A stretch of 64,000 nt of DNA, taken from assembly GCA_014360015.1 (NCBI GenBank), contig JACIYJ010000001.1:248001-312000 (forward strand), given 5' to 3'. The DNA is from Candidatus Aminicenantota bacterium (GTDB lineage Bacteria; Acidobacteriota; Aminicenantia; Aminicenantales; Saccharicenantaceae). Shown here piece by piece: positions 1-8,646 of the stretch. Numbering within the stretch: position 1 is the stretch's first letter; each line of letters starts with the position of its first letter. Below the pieces are notes generated by a model that made no database searches, was not told the origin of the DNA, and saw nothing but the letters and a program-made list of their open reading frames with translations. The translations under genes and the position numbers were made by a program.

Positions 1-1
1 A

Positions 2-181
2 AATTTCTCTATCCCCTTGATGCTGGATTTTTTTGAGCTCGGTCGTGATCTCAGAGAAAGTTTGCAAGAAGAATCAACTCTCTTTACTCTAAAAGCCTGG
101 TTTGAAGCTGATTCAGCCTGGGGATTACTCACTTTTTCCATCGAAAAGCAGGGCTCAGTAAAGAAAGAATTCAGCCGTTGA
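2..181 (+). CDS. C-terminal end of an unknown protein (cut by window start), possibly LEA14/WHy-like
   Basis: An open frame enters from the left edge and ends at TGA 179-181, giving 59 residues with no start codon in the window. The visible tail is a mix of hydrophobic and acidic residues. It contains a stretch of the type W-F-E-A-D-S-A-W-G-L-L-T-F-S-I followed by K-x-G-x-V-K, which resembles the last strands of LEA14/WHy-type beta-sandwich proteins. That resemblance is weak and I do not assign a function. It ends 13 bp before the glycosyltransferase start on the same strand, so the two may be co-transcribed. Confidence 0.5.
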   Translation, partial: NFSIPLMLDFFELGRDLRESLQEESTLFTLKAWFEADSAWGLLTFSIEKQGSVKKEFSR

Positions 182-194
182 TTAATCTTAAAAA

Positions 195-1037
195 ATGGTT
201 TCGGCGATAATCGTCACTTATAATCGCGCCGCCTTTCTCAAGGAAGCCATAGACTCGGTACTGGCCCAGACTTATTTTCAAAAAAATCCTGGTGACTGGG
301 AGCTTCTGGTAATCGATGATGGCTCGACCGATGGCACCAGAGAGCTGGTAGAAAGCTATTGTCAACGGTCTGAGAATATCAGATATCATTACACTGAACA
401 CCGGGGAGTGAGCCCGGCGCGCAACCTCGGGCTGAACCTGGCTCAGGGTGAATTCATCGCTTTCCTTGACTCCGACGACCTCTGGCTGAAGGAGAAGATT
501 CAGGTCCAGTTAAGTTATCTTAAAGCCTTTCCTGAAGCTATGTTCTGTCTGACTGAGGAAATCTGGATAAGACACGGCCGCCGCGTTAATCAGGCCAGAA
601 AGCACCAGAAATATTCAGGCTGGGTTCTGGATAAAGTTCTGCCCCTATGCCTTCTGAGTCTGTCGTCCGCAATGTTCAGACGCCGGATGTTCGATGAGAT
701 CGGTCAATTTGACGAAAGCCTTCCGGTCTGTGAGGATTATGACCTGGGTATTAGAATAGCCCTCCGCTATCCCTATCATTTTCTCCCTTCGCCCCTCATC
801 ATTAAACGAGGTGGGCATCCGGATCAGCTATCTCGAAAATACTGGGGAATGGATAGATGGCGGATCCGGGCTTTGATAAAAGCCCTGGAATTGGAAGTCA
901 ATCCAGACCAGGAAAAATTAATCAAGCAGGAAATTCAAAAAAAATGTGAAGTTTTAATTTCTGGTTTTCTTAAGAGAGGGAAGACAGAAGAGGCAGAATA
1001 TTATCTGAAAATAAAGGATAGATACCAGCCGGCATAA
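195..1037 (+). CDS. Family 2 glycosyltransferase (GT-A fold)
   Basis: A 280-residue GT2 enzyme that would transfer a sugar from a nucleotide-sugar donor onto a glycan or lipid-linked acceptor at the cytoplasmic face. The N-terminus has the hallmark strand V-S-A-I-I-V-T-Y-N-R (residues 2-11), the nucleotide-binding DDGSTD block (41-46) and the metal-binding D-S-D-D motif (92-95). A second conserved acidic patch, V-C-E-D-Y-D near residue 180, fits the ED(Y) catalytic-base region of this family. There are no membrane helices, so it is soluble or peripheral. The start at 195 lacks a clear ribosome binding site and lies 13 bp behind the upstream gene, which suggests coupling. Donor and acceptor cannot be deduced, and no other polysaccharide genes follow. 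Confidence 0.9.
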   Translation: MVSAIIVTYNRAAFLKEAIDSVLAQTYFQKNPGDWELLVIDDGSTDGTRELVESYCQRSENIRYHYTEHRGVSPARNLGLNLAQGEFIAFLDSDDLWLKEKIQVQLSYLKAFPEAMFCLTEEIWIRHGRRVNQARKHQKYSGWVLDKVLPLCLLSLSSAMFRRRMFDEIGQFDESLPVCEDYDLGIRIALRYPYHFLPSPLIIKRGGHPDQLSRKYWGMDRWRIRALIKALELEVNPDQEKLIKQEIQKKCEVLISGFLKRGKTEEAEYYLKIKDRYQPA

Positions 1038-1120
1038 AAGCGCTAACAGGACCGGGCGGTTTTTTAGATAAGGTTTCTCTCCAATCAGCCTTTCAAATCT
1101 TTTCTAAAGCCCCTTTTTAT

Positions 1121-1138
1121 AATTTTCTCGAGAAAATT
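1121..1138. repeat. 18-bp perfect palindrome between convergent genes
   Basis: A perfect inverted repeat centred on CTCGAG, with 9-bp arms AATTTTCTC/GAGAAAATT, in the 213-bp gap between the glycosyltransferase and the leftward barrel gene. It could be a symmetric protein-binding site or a weak AU-rich bidirectional stop signal. The rest of the gap holds only a GC-poor stretch and a short CCGG/CCGG repeat followed by six T at about 1055-1065, a poor terminator candidate. Confidence 0.5.
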
Positions 1139-1250
1139 TTATAGCCGTTAAACAGGGCCAGGGGTTCATAATTAATATCACTTAGAATTGACCATTTGAA
1201 GTCAATATTTAAACGGTATCTGCCTCCTCTTGCAGAAAGAACCTGGAATA

Positions 1251-2018
1251 TTAGAACCAGTAGTTTAAGCCAATGGTCAGGGTATATCCACTCAGGTCGA
1301 ATTTTTCAAAGCCTTCAAAGGCGTCACGAAAATTAGCCTTAAAAAATTGATAGCGCACACCCAGGTCTAAGGTCATCCGGTTACCGATGGGAACCATTAC
1401 TCCGCCAAAGGCATTGTAGCCAAGAGAAATCCTGTTGGATTCATCACTGATCACATAATTAACGGGATAAACGGTGACCTCGCCCAGGTCAGGATCATTA
1501 TAAATCCAGGGGTCAGAAAAATCTACCATATCTCCATGGATTCTAACTGACCAGAAATAAATTCCTGCTCCGCCACCAAAGTAAGGGACAAATCTAACCC
1601 GACGGCCAAGAGGAGTTACCTTAAGCGAGACCTGAATCGGAGTCTGAGAGACTTCAAAAGAATGAATAATCATATCACCGTCAGGATAATACTGGGCTGG
1701 AAAAGCAAAGTATTGATCGCTGACACTGAACATGGCCCAGTCCTTGTAGTAACCAGCTTTGTTGCGGTTGTAGAGGTCGAGCGAAAAGACCAGGCTCAGA
1801 TTACGATTAAGAAAATATTCATAAGCCAGTCCCAGCATTCCACCTTGATAATCAGCTTTTTTCAGGGTCATGTTTTCAAATTCGATGTTCCACAGAGAAT
1901 CAGGACCACCGCTGAATCTTGGGACGAAATACCCGTATCTGAAAGTGAAAATGTTAGCCGAAGCTGCAACCGGTATTAACAGCAAGCCAATAATCACCAG
2001 AGCAAAAAACTTTTTCAT
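1251..2018 (-). CDS. Outer-membrane beta-barrel protein (OmpA/OMP_b-brl type)
   Basis: A 255-residue exported protein. The start chosen at 2018 (Met-Lys-Lys-Phe-Phe) is preceded by AGGAGG at the right distance. An eight-residue longer frame from 2042 has no such site. The N-terminus is a typical Sec signal peptide ending in V-A-A-S-A-N. The mature part is rich in alternating aromatic strands (F-x-Y-G-Y-F-x-P and G-L-A-Y-E-Y-F-L) and ends in G-L-N-Y-W-F. A terminal Phe is the usual BAM recognition signal of an outer-membrane barrel, and the size fits an 8-10 strand barrel. No cargo or enzymatic role can be read. A sigma-54-like promoter lies just upstream. The gene is monocistronic and diverges from tsaC. 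Confidence 0.85.
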   Translation of the reverse strand: MKKFFALVIIGLLLIPVAASANIFTFRYGYFVPRFSGGPDSLWNIEFENMTLKKADYQGGMLGLAYEYFLNRNLSLVFSLDLYNRNKAGYYKDWAMFSVSDQYFAFPAQYYPDGDMIIHSFEVSQTPIQVSLKVTPLGRRVRFVPYFGGGAGIYFWSVRIHGDMVDFSDPWIYNDPDLGEVTVYPVNYVISDESNRISLGYNAFGGVMVPIGNRMTLDLGVRYQFFKANFRDAFEGFEKFDLSGYTLTIGLNYWF

Positions 2019-2047
2019 CTTTATAACCTCCTCACCGAACAATTATA

Positions 2048-2062
2048 GCAAATTATGTGCCA
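2048..2062 (-). promoter_or_regulatory. Sigma-54 (-24/-12) type promoter for the barrel gene
   Basis: On the minus strand TGGCAC, five bases, TTGC matches the RpoN consensus exactly (TGGCAC-N5-TTGC), with the invariant GG and GC at correct spacing. It lies 30 bp before the barrel-gene start. The same stretch runs into TGCTATAAT, an extended sigma-70 -10 element without a good -35, so either holoenzyme could use it. Confidence 0.5.
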
Positions 2063-2137
2063 GCTTTGATACCAGAAATTCAGGGAAGCGAAAATCCAGT
2101 CTGTTTCTTTTTGGCGACACCTGTCCTTTTTTCGGCC

Positions 2138-2166
2138 TTGAAAGAATCGATGACTTCGGTTATTCT
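2138..2166 (+). promoter_or_regulatory. Sigma-70 promoter for tsaC
   Basis: TTGAAA (2138-2143), a 17-bp spacer and TATTCT (2161-2166), 29 bp before the TTG start of tsaC. The spacing is good and the -10 is mediocre. Confidence 0.4.
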
Positions 2167-2194
2167 CTGGCTGAGTAAAATAAAGGAGTTGAGC

Positions 2195-2836
2195 TTGTCC
2201 TTAATCTTCAATCTCTCTCCAGCTGGCCTTGTCCAGGAAGAATATGACCTGATAGTGGATAAACTCCTTCAAGGTTGTTTAATCATTTATCCCACAGAGA
2301 CTTTCTACGGGCTGGGTGGGGTGGCCAGTTCAGTGACGGTGGCTCAGAAAATCTTTGAACTTAAGGGCCGGGAAAGCGGCAAACCCCTGCCGTTTGTAGC
2401 TTCTGACCTGGACATGGTCCTGAGGCTGGTGGAAGAACCTTCGCCTCTATTTTTCCGACTGGTAGAACATTTCTGGCCCGGATCTTTGACCGTAGTTCTC
2501 AGAGCCAAAGACAAAGCTTTACCGGAAACGATTCTCGGTCCCAATGGGACAATTGCGGTTAGAATTCCACCTCTGGACTGGCTCAGGCAGATAATAAAAA
2601 AAATCGATTGCTTGCTGATTTCAACCAGTGCCAACTTCAGCGGTCAGCCTCCCCTTTCTTCTTTCCAGGAAGTTCTGGAGATTTTCAAAGGCAAAGTGGA
2701 CGTCATCATTAATGGCGGCGAGACTCCTGGAGAAAAGCCTTCCACCATCATCGACCTGACTTCTCCTGAACCGGTCTGTTTGAGGGAAGGGAAGATCCCT
2801 CTTTCAGAAATCTGGAAAGTTCTGGTTGACGAATAG
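2195..2836 (+). CDS. tsaC: L-threonylcarbamoyladenylate synthase (TsaC/Sua5/YrdC family)
   Basis: Makes threonylcarbamoyl-AMP from threonine, bicarbonate and ATP, the first step of the t6A37 modification of ANN-decoding tRNAs in the cytoplasm. With a TTG start at 2195, placed six bases after AAAGGAG, the protein is 213 residues, normal for a YrdC-only enzyme. A longer frame from 2057 adds low-complexity residues with no ribosome site. Visible motifs are Y-P-T-E-T-F-Y-G-L-G (32-41), the K-G-R-E-S-G-K-P-L nucleotide-binding segment and S-T-S-A-N-F-S-G. The C-terminal Sua5 domain is absent. It converges on metG with only 10 bp between the stops. Confidence 0.93.
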   Translation: MSLIFNLSPAGLVQEEYDLIVDKLLQGCLIIYPTETFYGLGGVASSVTVAQKIFELKGRESGKPLPFVASDLDMVLRLVEEPSPLFFRLVEHFWPGSLTVVLRAKDKALPETILGPNGTIAVRIPPLDWLRQIIKKIDCLLISTSANFSGQPPLSSFQEVLEIFKGKVDVIINGGETPGEKPSTIIDLTSPEPVCLREGKIPLSEIWKVLVDE

Positions 2837-2846
2837 ACTTAACTTT

Positions 2847-4793
2847 TTATTTCACTTTTGTTCCTGGCGGGATTTCCCGGTCGAAAAAGGGAATGATAGC
2901 CTTACCCTCAATTTCTGCGGCTAAGAGCATCCCCTGGGATTCAATTCCACGGATGACAGCCGGCTTAAGATTGGCAATGACGATGAACTCTTTGCCCACC
3001 AGTTCTTCGGGAGCGTAAGAATCAGCCACGCCGGCGATTATCTGCCTCTGTTCGCTTCCCAGGTCGATTTGTAACTTGAGCAATTTGTTGGTTCCTGGAA
3101 CTCTTTCAGCGGTCAGAACTTTGGCCACCCTGAGGTCCATTTTTTTGAATTCATCATAGCTGATGTATTCCATCTTAGCCTCCAGTTTTGAAGCTTTATA
3201 GTCTTCGGTTTTTGGTTTTTCCATTTCACCAATGAATTCTTTAAGGTCAATTCGCGGGAAAAGGGCTTCCGGTCGATTGATTTTCTGGTCTGGCCGAAAA
3301 TCATAGAAGTTGAGCTCGCTTGTCAGCACTTCTCCGGGCTTCTTTTGTTCTCCCAGAAAAGCCCAGATTTTTTCAGCTGTCTCCGGCATGACCGGATAGA
3401 TCAGATAGCTGCTGGCCCGAACAGCGCAGACGGCCTGGTAGAGAATTCTGGCTAAACGGGGTCGAGTTTCGGGTATCTTAGCTAATTTCCAAGGCTCGCA
3501 CTCAGCTAAATATTTGTTGACGGCATTGAGATAAGTCCAAATTTCTTCCAGGGCCCGGTTTATGGCATAGTCATCATAAAGAGCATAAACTCTGTCTCTG
3601 GTTTCTTCAAACAGACGGGCTAACTTCTTGTCTTCTTCTTTTTCCTGTCCAATTTCCTGAAGGCTTCCATTAAAATAATTAACGACCATGGTCAGGGTTC
3701 TCTGAACCAGATTGCCCAGGTCATTGGCCAGGTCTGAGTTTATGCGGTGAACAAAGCCCTCATGAGAAAAGCTCCCATCCTGGCCGATGGGAATTTCCCT
3801 CAGAAGAAAATAACGAAGCGGGTCAGGTCCGACTTTTTCCAAAATGAGATAAGGGTCAAGGACATTGCCCTTAGACTTGGACATCTTGGCTTCATCTTTC
3901 AACCACCAGCCGTGGCCGTAGACTGTTCTGGGCAACGGAAGGCCGGCGGCCATCAGAAAAGCTGGCCAGAAAATAGCATGAAATCTCAGAATGTCTTTAC
4001 CGATGAGATGAACATCAGCCGGCCAGAAAGTCTGGAAAAGTTCTGTGTTCCAGTCATAGCCAACGCCAGTGACGTAGTTGTGCAGAGCATCAAACCAGAC
4101 ATAAATGGTATGCTTTGGGTCTCCAGGTACCGGAATGCCCCATTTGACTGTGGTTCTGGTGATGCTGAGGTCTTTTAATCCCTGACGAACGAAACTGACC
4201 ACTTCATTCATCCTGGTCTGCGGCCGAACAAACTGCGGGTTAGCCTCATAAAAATCGAGAAGCGGCTTCTGGTAAGCTGACAGCCGGAAGAAATAACTTT
4301 CTTCCTCTAAGAGCACTGCCTTCCGTCCGCAATCAGGACAGATTTTATAACCTTCTGGTTGTAAAGGAACATCTTCAGACAAAAAATTTTCTTCAGAAAC
4401 GCAGTACCAACCCTGATAGGTGCCTTTATAGATATCTCCTTTTTCCAGGAGCTTCTGGAATATTTTCTGGACTCCTTCTTCATGAAACTTCTCAGTGGTC
4501 CTAATGAAATAGTCGTAAGTGATGTTCAGTCGCTGCCATAGTTCTTTGAACCTGATCACCACCCGGTCAGCCAACTCCTTCGGAGTAATTCCTTTTTCCG
4601 TGGCCGTTTTCTCTATTTTCTGGCCATGCTCGTCAGTCCCGGTCAGGAAGAAAACCTTTTTACCTTTTAATCGCTGGTATCTGGCTAAGGCATCAGCGAT
4701 GATAGTGGTGTAAGCATGACCAATATGAGGGATGTCATTGACATAATAGATAGGTGTGGTTACGTAAAAAGTTTTTTCAACTTTCTCTTCCAC
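2847..4793 (-). CDS. metG: Methionyl-tRNA synthetase with C-terminal EMAP-II/Trbp111-like tRNA-binding domain
   Basis: Charges tRNA-Met with methionine. The 648-residue chain has the class I signatures H-I-G-H (23-26) and K-M-S-K-S (303-307). The connective peptide carries a reduced zinc knuckle (C131, C152-P-D-C155). An anticodon-binding helical domain follows, and then from about residue 545 an OB-fold tRNA-binding module (M-D-L-R-V-A-K-V, then [11 protein letters not shown]). The start is GTG at 4793, eight bases after GAGGAGG that lies inside the end of folE. The two genes overlap by 17 bp and are probably translationally coupled. Last gene of a larC-folE-metG operon. Confidence 0.97.
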   Translation of the reverse strand: MEEKVEKTFYVTTPIYYVNDIPHIGHAYTTIIADALARYQRLKGKKVFFLTGTDEHGQKIEKTATEKGITPKELADRVVIRFKELWQRLNITYDYFIRTTEKFHEEGVQKIFQKLLEKGDIYKGTYQGWYCVSEENFLSEDVPLQPEGYKICPDCGRKAVLLEEESYFFRLSAYQKPLLDFYEANPQFVRPQTRMNEVVSFVRQGLKDLSITRTTVKWGIPVPGDPKHTIYVWFDALHNYVTGVGYDWNTELFQTFWPADVHLIGKDILRFHAIFWPAFLMAAGLPLPRTVYGHGWWLKDEAKMSKSKGNVLDPYLILEKVGPDPLRYFLLREIPIGQDGSFSHEGFVHRINSDLANDLGNLVQRTLTMVVNYFNGSLQEIGQEKEEDKKLARLFEETRDRVYALYDDYAINRALEEIWTYLNAVNKYLAECEPWKLAKIPETRPRLARILYQAVCAVRASSYLIYPVMPETAEKIWAFLGEQKKPGEVLTSELNFYDFRPDQKINRPEALFPRIDLKEFIGEMEKPKTEDYKASKLEAKMEYISYDEFKKMDLRVAKVLTAERVPGTNKLLKLQIDLGSEQRQIIAGVADSYAPEELVGKEFIVIANLKPAVIRGIESQGMLLAAEIEGKAIIPFFDREIPPGTKVK

Positions 4794-5397
4794 CTGGGTA
4801 ACCTCCTCTAATTAACATCATAGCTTCAGTCCGGGTGGCTGGGTTGTTCCTAAATGAACCCCGGACTGCTGAAGTTACGGTAATTGCTTTTGGCTTTTTA
4901 ATTCCGCGCATGGACATACACAGATGTTCGGCTTCAATAACCACCATAACGCCTAAGGGATTAAGAGTAGCGTTCAGGATATCAGCCACCTGTTTGGTCA
5001 AGCGTTCCTGAACCTGAAGTCTTCTGGCCAAAGTATCTACCAGCCTGGCTATTTTACTTAACCCGATTATCCGGCCTTCCTTGGGGATGTAAGCCACATG
5101 GGCTACACCAGCAAAGGGCAGCAGATGATGCTCACAGATCGAATAAAGTGGGATGTTTCGGATCAGCACCATCTCATCGTGTCGTTCATCCTGAAAAACC
5201 TCCAAATCTTCAGCTGGGTCAATATGAGTTCCACCCAGGATGTCTTCCATCATCCTGGCCACCCGGCCAGGAGTCCCTTTCAGACCGGGGCGTTCAGGGT
5301 CTTCACCGATGCCTTCCAGCACCAGCCTGATGCCGTCTTCGATTTTTTTCAAATCCATTTTTTTTGAATTTTTTTTCTTATTTTTGTTTCTGGACAT
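4777..5397 (-). CDS. folE: GTP cyclohydrolase I
   Basis: Converts GTP to 7,8-dihydroneopterin triphosphate, the entry step to folate and to queuosine precursors; folD and queA are elsewhere in the window. The 206-residue protein begins with an unusually lysine/asparagine-rich leader (residues 2-13) before the family start. It then shows the zinc-binding and active-site block [10 protein letters not shown], the second zinc cysteine in H-L-C-M-S-M-R-G, and the C-terminal R-T-E-A-M family end. The start at 5397 lies 10 bp after the larC stop with only a weak GGGGAA site, and the 3' end contains the metG ribosome site. Confidence 0.96.
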   Translation of the reverse strand: MSRNKNKKKNSKKMDLKKIEDGIRLVLEGIGEDPERPGLKGTPGRVARMMEDILGGTHIDPAEDLEVFQDERHDEMVLIRNIPLYSICEHHLLPFAGVAHVAYIPKEGRIIGLSKIARLVDTLARRLQVQERLTKQVADILNATLNPLGVMVVIEAEHLCMSMRGIKKPKAITVTSAVRGSFRNNPATRTEAMMLIRGGYPGGRES

Positions 5398-5407
5398 TTT
5401 TTCCCCG

Positions 5408-6565
5408 TTAATAAATTTTTTTTATGGCTAAATTCATTATTTTTTTGAGCGGGAGCTGAAGTTTTTCTGAAGCTTTCAGGCAATCGTCGAATTCTGGCTG
5501 AATGTTGACTGGTTCCTCTCCGAGGTACGAAACCTTGACTCTGACTTTCTGGCCCTGAATCTGGATTTCTTTGACTTCGCGTCTGAGCACCCGTCTTTCT
5601 ACAGGGAAATACCTCACGCCAATAGTGGTAGTCTCCCGAAAAACAGCTTCGATTAACTTGTCTATTTTATCAGTCTCAGCAATGAGGGTCAATTTAGTCC
5701 CCAGACGATTCTTCTTCATAACTACCGGAGTCAGATAAGCTTCCAGGGCCCCCAGGCTGAGAGCCTGGTTGATAAAATTTCCGAGGAGCTGGGGAGAAGA
5801 GTCGTCAATGGTGGCTTCGACCACCTGAATCTGTCTGGCTGGTTCAAACAATTTTTCCTCACCGTAAAAAGCCCGCAAGATGTTCGGGTGGAATTTGAGT
5901 TCTTTTTGTCCCAGTCCGCTGCCGACCTTTTCGTAAACGAGCTGTGGGCGTTTAGGCAGACATTTGCCCAGAGTAGTCAGGATGGCTGCACCGGTTGGGG
6001 TTAGCAATTCTGTTGGCTCTTCTGTGTTGTAAACCGGGATGCCTGTCATCAGTTCAGCCACCGCCGGCGGTGGAACCGGCAGCAATCCATGCTGGGTTTG
6101 GACGTAACCACTTCCCAGGTTTACCGGTGAGAAATAGATTGAATTGATCTCGAGTTTTTCCAGAAGCCAGCAACTGCCAACAATGTCCACCAGGGCATCG
6201 TCAGCTGCAGCTTCATGGAGATGAATCTGCTTAAGATTGGTGCCGTGAACACGACTTTCAGCCTGGAAAAGCCGCCTGAATATGGCTAAAGCTTTTTCTT
6301 TTACTTCTGGACTGAATTTTGACCTGGTGATAATTTGTTCGACGTCCAGAAAATTTCGCTCAATAGATACAGCCGATGTTAATACCTTAACCTTCAGTCC
6401 AGAAAAGCCTTTAGATTTGGCCTTTTTAACCTGAATATCAACGTTTAGTTTCAAACTATTGATGGCCTTTTTAAAATCTTCAACCGGAACTCCAAGAGAA
6501 AGCAGGGCAGCAAGAATCATATCGCCGCTGGCTCCGGCTGAACAGTCGAAGTAAACGTATTTCAT
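5408..6565 (-). CDS. larC: LarC, nickel-pincer cofactor nickel insertion protein
   Basis: LarC is a CTP-dependent nickel insertase that finishes the nickel-pincer nucleotide cofactor of lactate racemase and related enzymes. The start at 6565 ([16 protein letters not shown]) is the canonical family N-terminus and follows GGCAGGTG. With it the protein has 385 residues. The [16 protein letters not shown] block is characteristic. In Lactobacillus larC is expressed through a programmed frameshift, while here one frame covers the whole protein. The frame stays open 67 codons further upstream into a diguanylate-cyclase-like relic, so longer predictions starting at 6664 are probably wrong. Neither larB, larE nor larA is in the window. 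Confidence 0.92.
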   Translation of the reverse strand: MKYVYFDCSAGASGDMILAALLSLGVPVEDFKKAINSLKLNVDIQVKKAKSKGFSGLKVKVLTSAVSIERNFLDVEQIITRSKFSPEVKEKALAIFRRLFQAESRVHGTNLKQIHLHEAAADDALVDIVGSCWLLEKLEINSIYFSPVNLGSGYVQTQHGLLPVPPPAVAELMTGIPVYNTEEPTELLTPTGAAILTTLGKCLPKRPQLVYEKVGSGLGQKELKFHPNILRAFYGEEKLFEPARQIQVVEATIDDSSPQLLGNFINQALSLGALEAYLTPVVMKKNRLGTKLTLIAETDKIDKLIEAVFRETTTIGVRYFPVERRVLRREVKEIQIQGQKVRVKVSYLGEEPVNIQPEFDDCLKASEKLQLPLKKIMNLAIKKIY

Positions 6566-6766
6566 TTTCACCTGCCCTGGGCAATTTTTATTAAAAGCAT
6601 AATCGTTTCGCCGAAAAAAATCAAAGATGGATTCTGGTTTCATTCTGATAACTTCTTTCAGCACCTGTTTGCCGGCTTCATAACCGAACTCTTTGTTAAT
6701 TCTCTTAAAATTATCCAGGTCAACCGAAAATTTTGTGGCTAAAACTTGACTAATCTGGCGAATAAA
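6566..6766 (-). pseudogene. GGDEF-domain-like gene fragment fused in frame ahead of larC
   Basis: Reading leftward from a stop at 6767-6769, the frame encodes V-D-L-D-N-F-K-R-I-N-K-E-F-G-Y-E-A-G-K-Q and then V-L-K-E-V. This matches the conserved first half of diguanylate cyclase domains (D-x-D-x-F-K-x-I-N-D-x-x-G-H-x-x-G-D-x-x-L) but lacks the catalytic GG(D/E)EF segment. It runs in frame and without a stop into larC at 6565. No full cyclase is present, so I read it as a gene remnant that may now serve as larC leader DNA. The mtnP promoter is embedded in its 5' end. Confidence 0.55.
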
Positions 6767-6773
6767 TTATATA
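6746..6773 (+). promoter_or_regulatory. Sigma-70 promoter for mtnP operon
   Basis: TTGACT (6746-6751), a 16-17-bp spacer and TATATA (about 6768-6773), 26 bp before the mtnP ATG, which has its own AGAGGTG ribosome site. Confidence 0.55.
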
Positions 6774-6799
6774 TGAATAGCTTCAAGAGGTGAAAAAAG

Positions 6800-7681
6800 A
6801 TGAAAAATCAGAAACTTCCAAAAGTCAAAATTGGTATCTTAGGAGGCACCGGCCTTTATCAGATCGAGGGCCTTCAGCATCTGACTCCGATTGACCTCGA
6901 GACTCCATTCGGCCAGCCTTCTGACACCTATTTTGTTGGAGAACTCGAAGGGACTAAAGTGGCTTTTTTAAGCCGCCACGGTCGCGGCCACCGTCTGTTG
7001 CCGGCTGAGGTCAATTACCGAGCCAACATTTACGGCTTTAAGCTGCTGGGTGTGGAAAAACTGATTTCAGTCAATTCGGTTGGCTCTCTGAAGGAAGAAA
7101 TTAAACCCAGGGATATCGTGCTGGCTGACCAGTTCTTTGACCGGACTCGCCGCCAGAATACTTTTTTTGGCCAGGGTGTTGTGGCTCACATCAGCTTTGC
7201 CCAGCCGGTCTGTCCGGTCCTGTCGCAACATGTTTACCAGGTGGCCAAGGAGCTGGGTTTATCGGTTCATCTTGGTGGAACTTATGTCTGTATCGAAGGC
7301 CCGGCTTTTTCCACCAGGGCTGAATCCAACATCTATCGCCAGCTGGGAGCTGACGTTATCGGAATGACTGCCGCCACAGAAGCTAAACTGGCTCGAGAAG
7401 CTGAAATCTGTTATGTCACCATGAACCTGGTTACTGACTATGATGTCTGGAAAAGCGAAGAAGAATCAGTTAGTGTGGAATTGGTTCTGGAAAATCTCAA
7501 GCTTAATATTATCCACGCCAAAGAGATCATTAAAAGAGCCGTTTCTTCTATAAACAAGATTGAGGGACAACCTTGCGGCTGCCAGGAAGCTTTGAGAAAT
7601 GCCATTGTCACCAGCCCCGAGGCTCAGAATCCTGAAACCAGAGAAAAATTATCACTGTTAATCGGGAAGTATATAAAATAA
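6800..7681 (+). CDS. mtnP: S-methyl-5'-thioadenosine phosphorylase family protein
   Basis: Phosphorolyses methylthioadenosine, the by-product of polyamine and SAM chemistry, to adenine and methylthioribose-1-phosphate. The 293-residue sequence has the phosphate-binding G-G-T-G-L-Y near the start, S-R-H-G-R-G-H, the Y-V-C-I-E-G-P-A-F-S-T-R-A-E-S active-site loop, and V-T-D-Y-D. The aspartate of that last motif favours adenine over hypoxanthine or guanine nucleosides. The usual E-x-V of G-M-T-x-x-P-E is altered (G-M-T-A-A-T-E). The kinase gene follows 11 bp later and tryptophanase next, on the same strand. No mtnA homologue follows, so the fate of methylthioribose-1-phosphate is not visible here. 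Confidence 0.9.
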   Translation: MKNQKLPKVKIGILGGTGLYQIEGLQHLTPIDLETPFGQPSDTYFVGELEGTKVAFLSRHGRGHRLLPAEVNYRANIYGFKLLGVEKLISVNSVGSLKEEIKPRDIVLADQFFDRTRRQNTFFGQGVVAHISFAQPVCPVLSQHVYQVAKELGLSVHLGGTYVCIEGPAFSTRAESNIYRQLGADVIGMTAATEAKLAREAEICYVTMNLVTDYDVWKSEEESVSVELVLENLKLNIIHAKEIIKRAVSSINKIEGQPCGCQEALRNAIVTSPEAQNPETREKLSLLIGKYIK

Positions 7682-7692
7682 GGCAGGCAAAA

Positions 7693-8592
7693 TTGAGTCT
7701 GGTAATAATCGGCTCAGTGGCTTTTGATACCATCGAAACGCCTTATGGCCGGCGTGAAAAAATTGTTGGTGGCTCGGCCACCTATGCCGCTCTGGCTGCC
7801 AGTTTTTTTACCAGACCACGTCTGGTCTCGGCGGTCGGTCGGGATTTTCCCAGAAAAATCTTAAATCTTCTTCGCTCCCGGGGAATCGACCTGGGAGGCC
7901 TGAAGATTAAAGCCGGGAAAACTTTCCACTGGCAGGGTGTTTACGATATAGATCCGAATAAACGAACCACTCTCAAAACCGAAATGAATGTCCTTCAGGA
8001 TTTTAAGCCAATTTTGCCTGAAAGCTATCGTCGGGCTGAGATCGTCTTTCTGTCCAATCTTGATCCGGAGAACCACGATTTTATTCTGTCTCAGATGACC
8101 GGAGTCAGGCTGGTGGCCATGGATACCATCCGTTTCTGGATTGAGACCAAACCTGAAGCTATACTGAAAGCGATTCAGAAGGTGGATATTCTATTTGCTA
8201 ATGATGAAGAATGCCGGCTGCTCGCCGATGAAATCAACTTGATAAAAGCCGGACGAAAACTTCAGTCTTCCGGACCGAAGATTATCATCGTCAAAAAGGG
8301 TGAACACGGAGCCATGGTTTTTGGAAAAAACTTTGTCTTTGGAGTGGTGGCTCATCCCTGTGAAAAAGTCGTAGACCCGACCGGAGCCGGCGATTCTTTT
8401 GCCGGAGCGTTTTTAGGCTATCTTGATAGCTCGACTAAATTTAATCAGAAAGAAATCAGAAAAGCTGCGGTATATGGAAATCTGGTGGCCTCTCTGGTGA
8501 TAGAAGATTTCGGAATAACCAGACTTCTCGAAGTTACTGAGCTGGACATAATTAAAAGATACAGTGAATTTAAGAAAATAGTTTCTTTTTAA
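7693..8592 (+). CDS. PfkB/ribokinase-family sugar or nucleoside kinase
   Basis: A 299-residue cytoplasmic kinase of the ribokinase fold. The start is TTG at 7693 after AAGGCAGG, 11 bp behind mtnP. It carries the N-terminal G-G-S-A-T-Y-A-A-L-A substrate-side glycine motif and the C-terminal PfkB signature V-D-P-T-G-A-G-D-S-F-A-G-A-F, whose aspartate is the catalytic base and whose G-A-G-D forms the anion hole. The substrate is not readable. Linkage to a methylthioadenosine phosphorylase suggests a nucleoside or pentose released in purine or methionine salvage, but this is inference from position only. Confidence 0.88.
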   Translation: MSLVIIGSVAFDTIETPYGRREKIVGGSATYAALAASFFTRPRLVSAVGRDFPRKILNLLRSRGIDLGGLKIKAGKTFHWQGVYDIDPNKRTTLKTEMNVLQDFKPILPESYRRAEIVFLSNLDPENHDFILSQMTGVRLVAMDTIRFWIETKPEAILKAIQKVDILFANDEECRLLADEINLIKAGRKLQSSGPKIIIVKKGEHGAMVFGKNFVFGVVAHPCEKVVDPTGAGDSFAGAFLGYLDSSTKFNQKEIRKAAVYGNLVASLVIEDFGITRLLEVTELDIIKRYSEFKKIVSF

Positions 8593-8646
8593 AACTCGGA
8601 TGAAGTAAAATTAGCTATAGAAATGATTTTATGAAGGGGTTAGATA

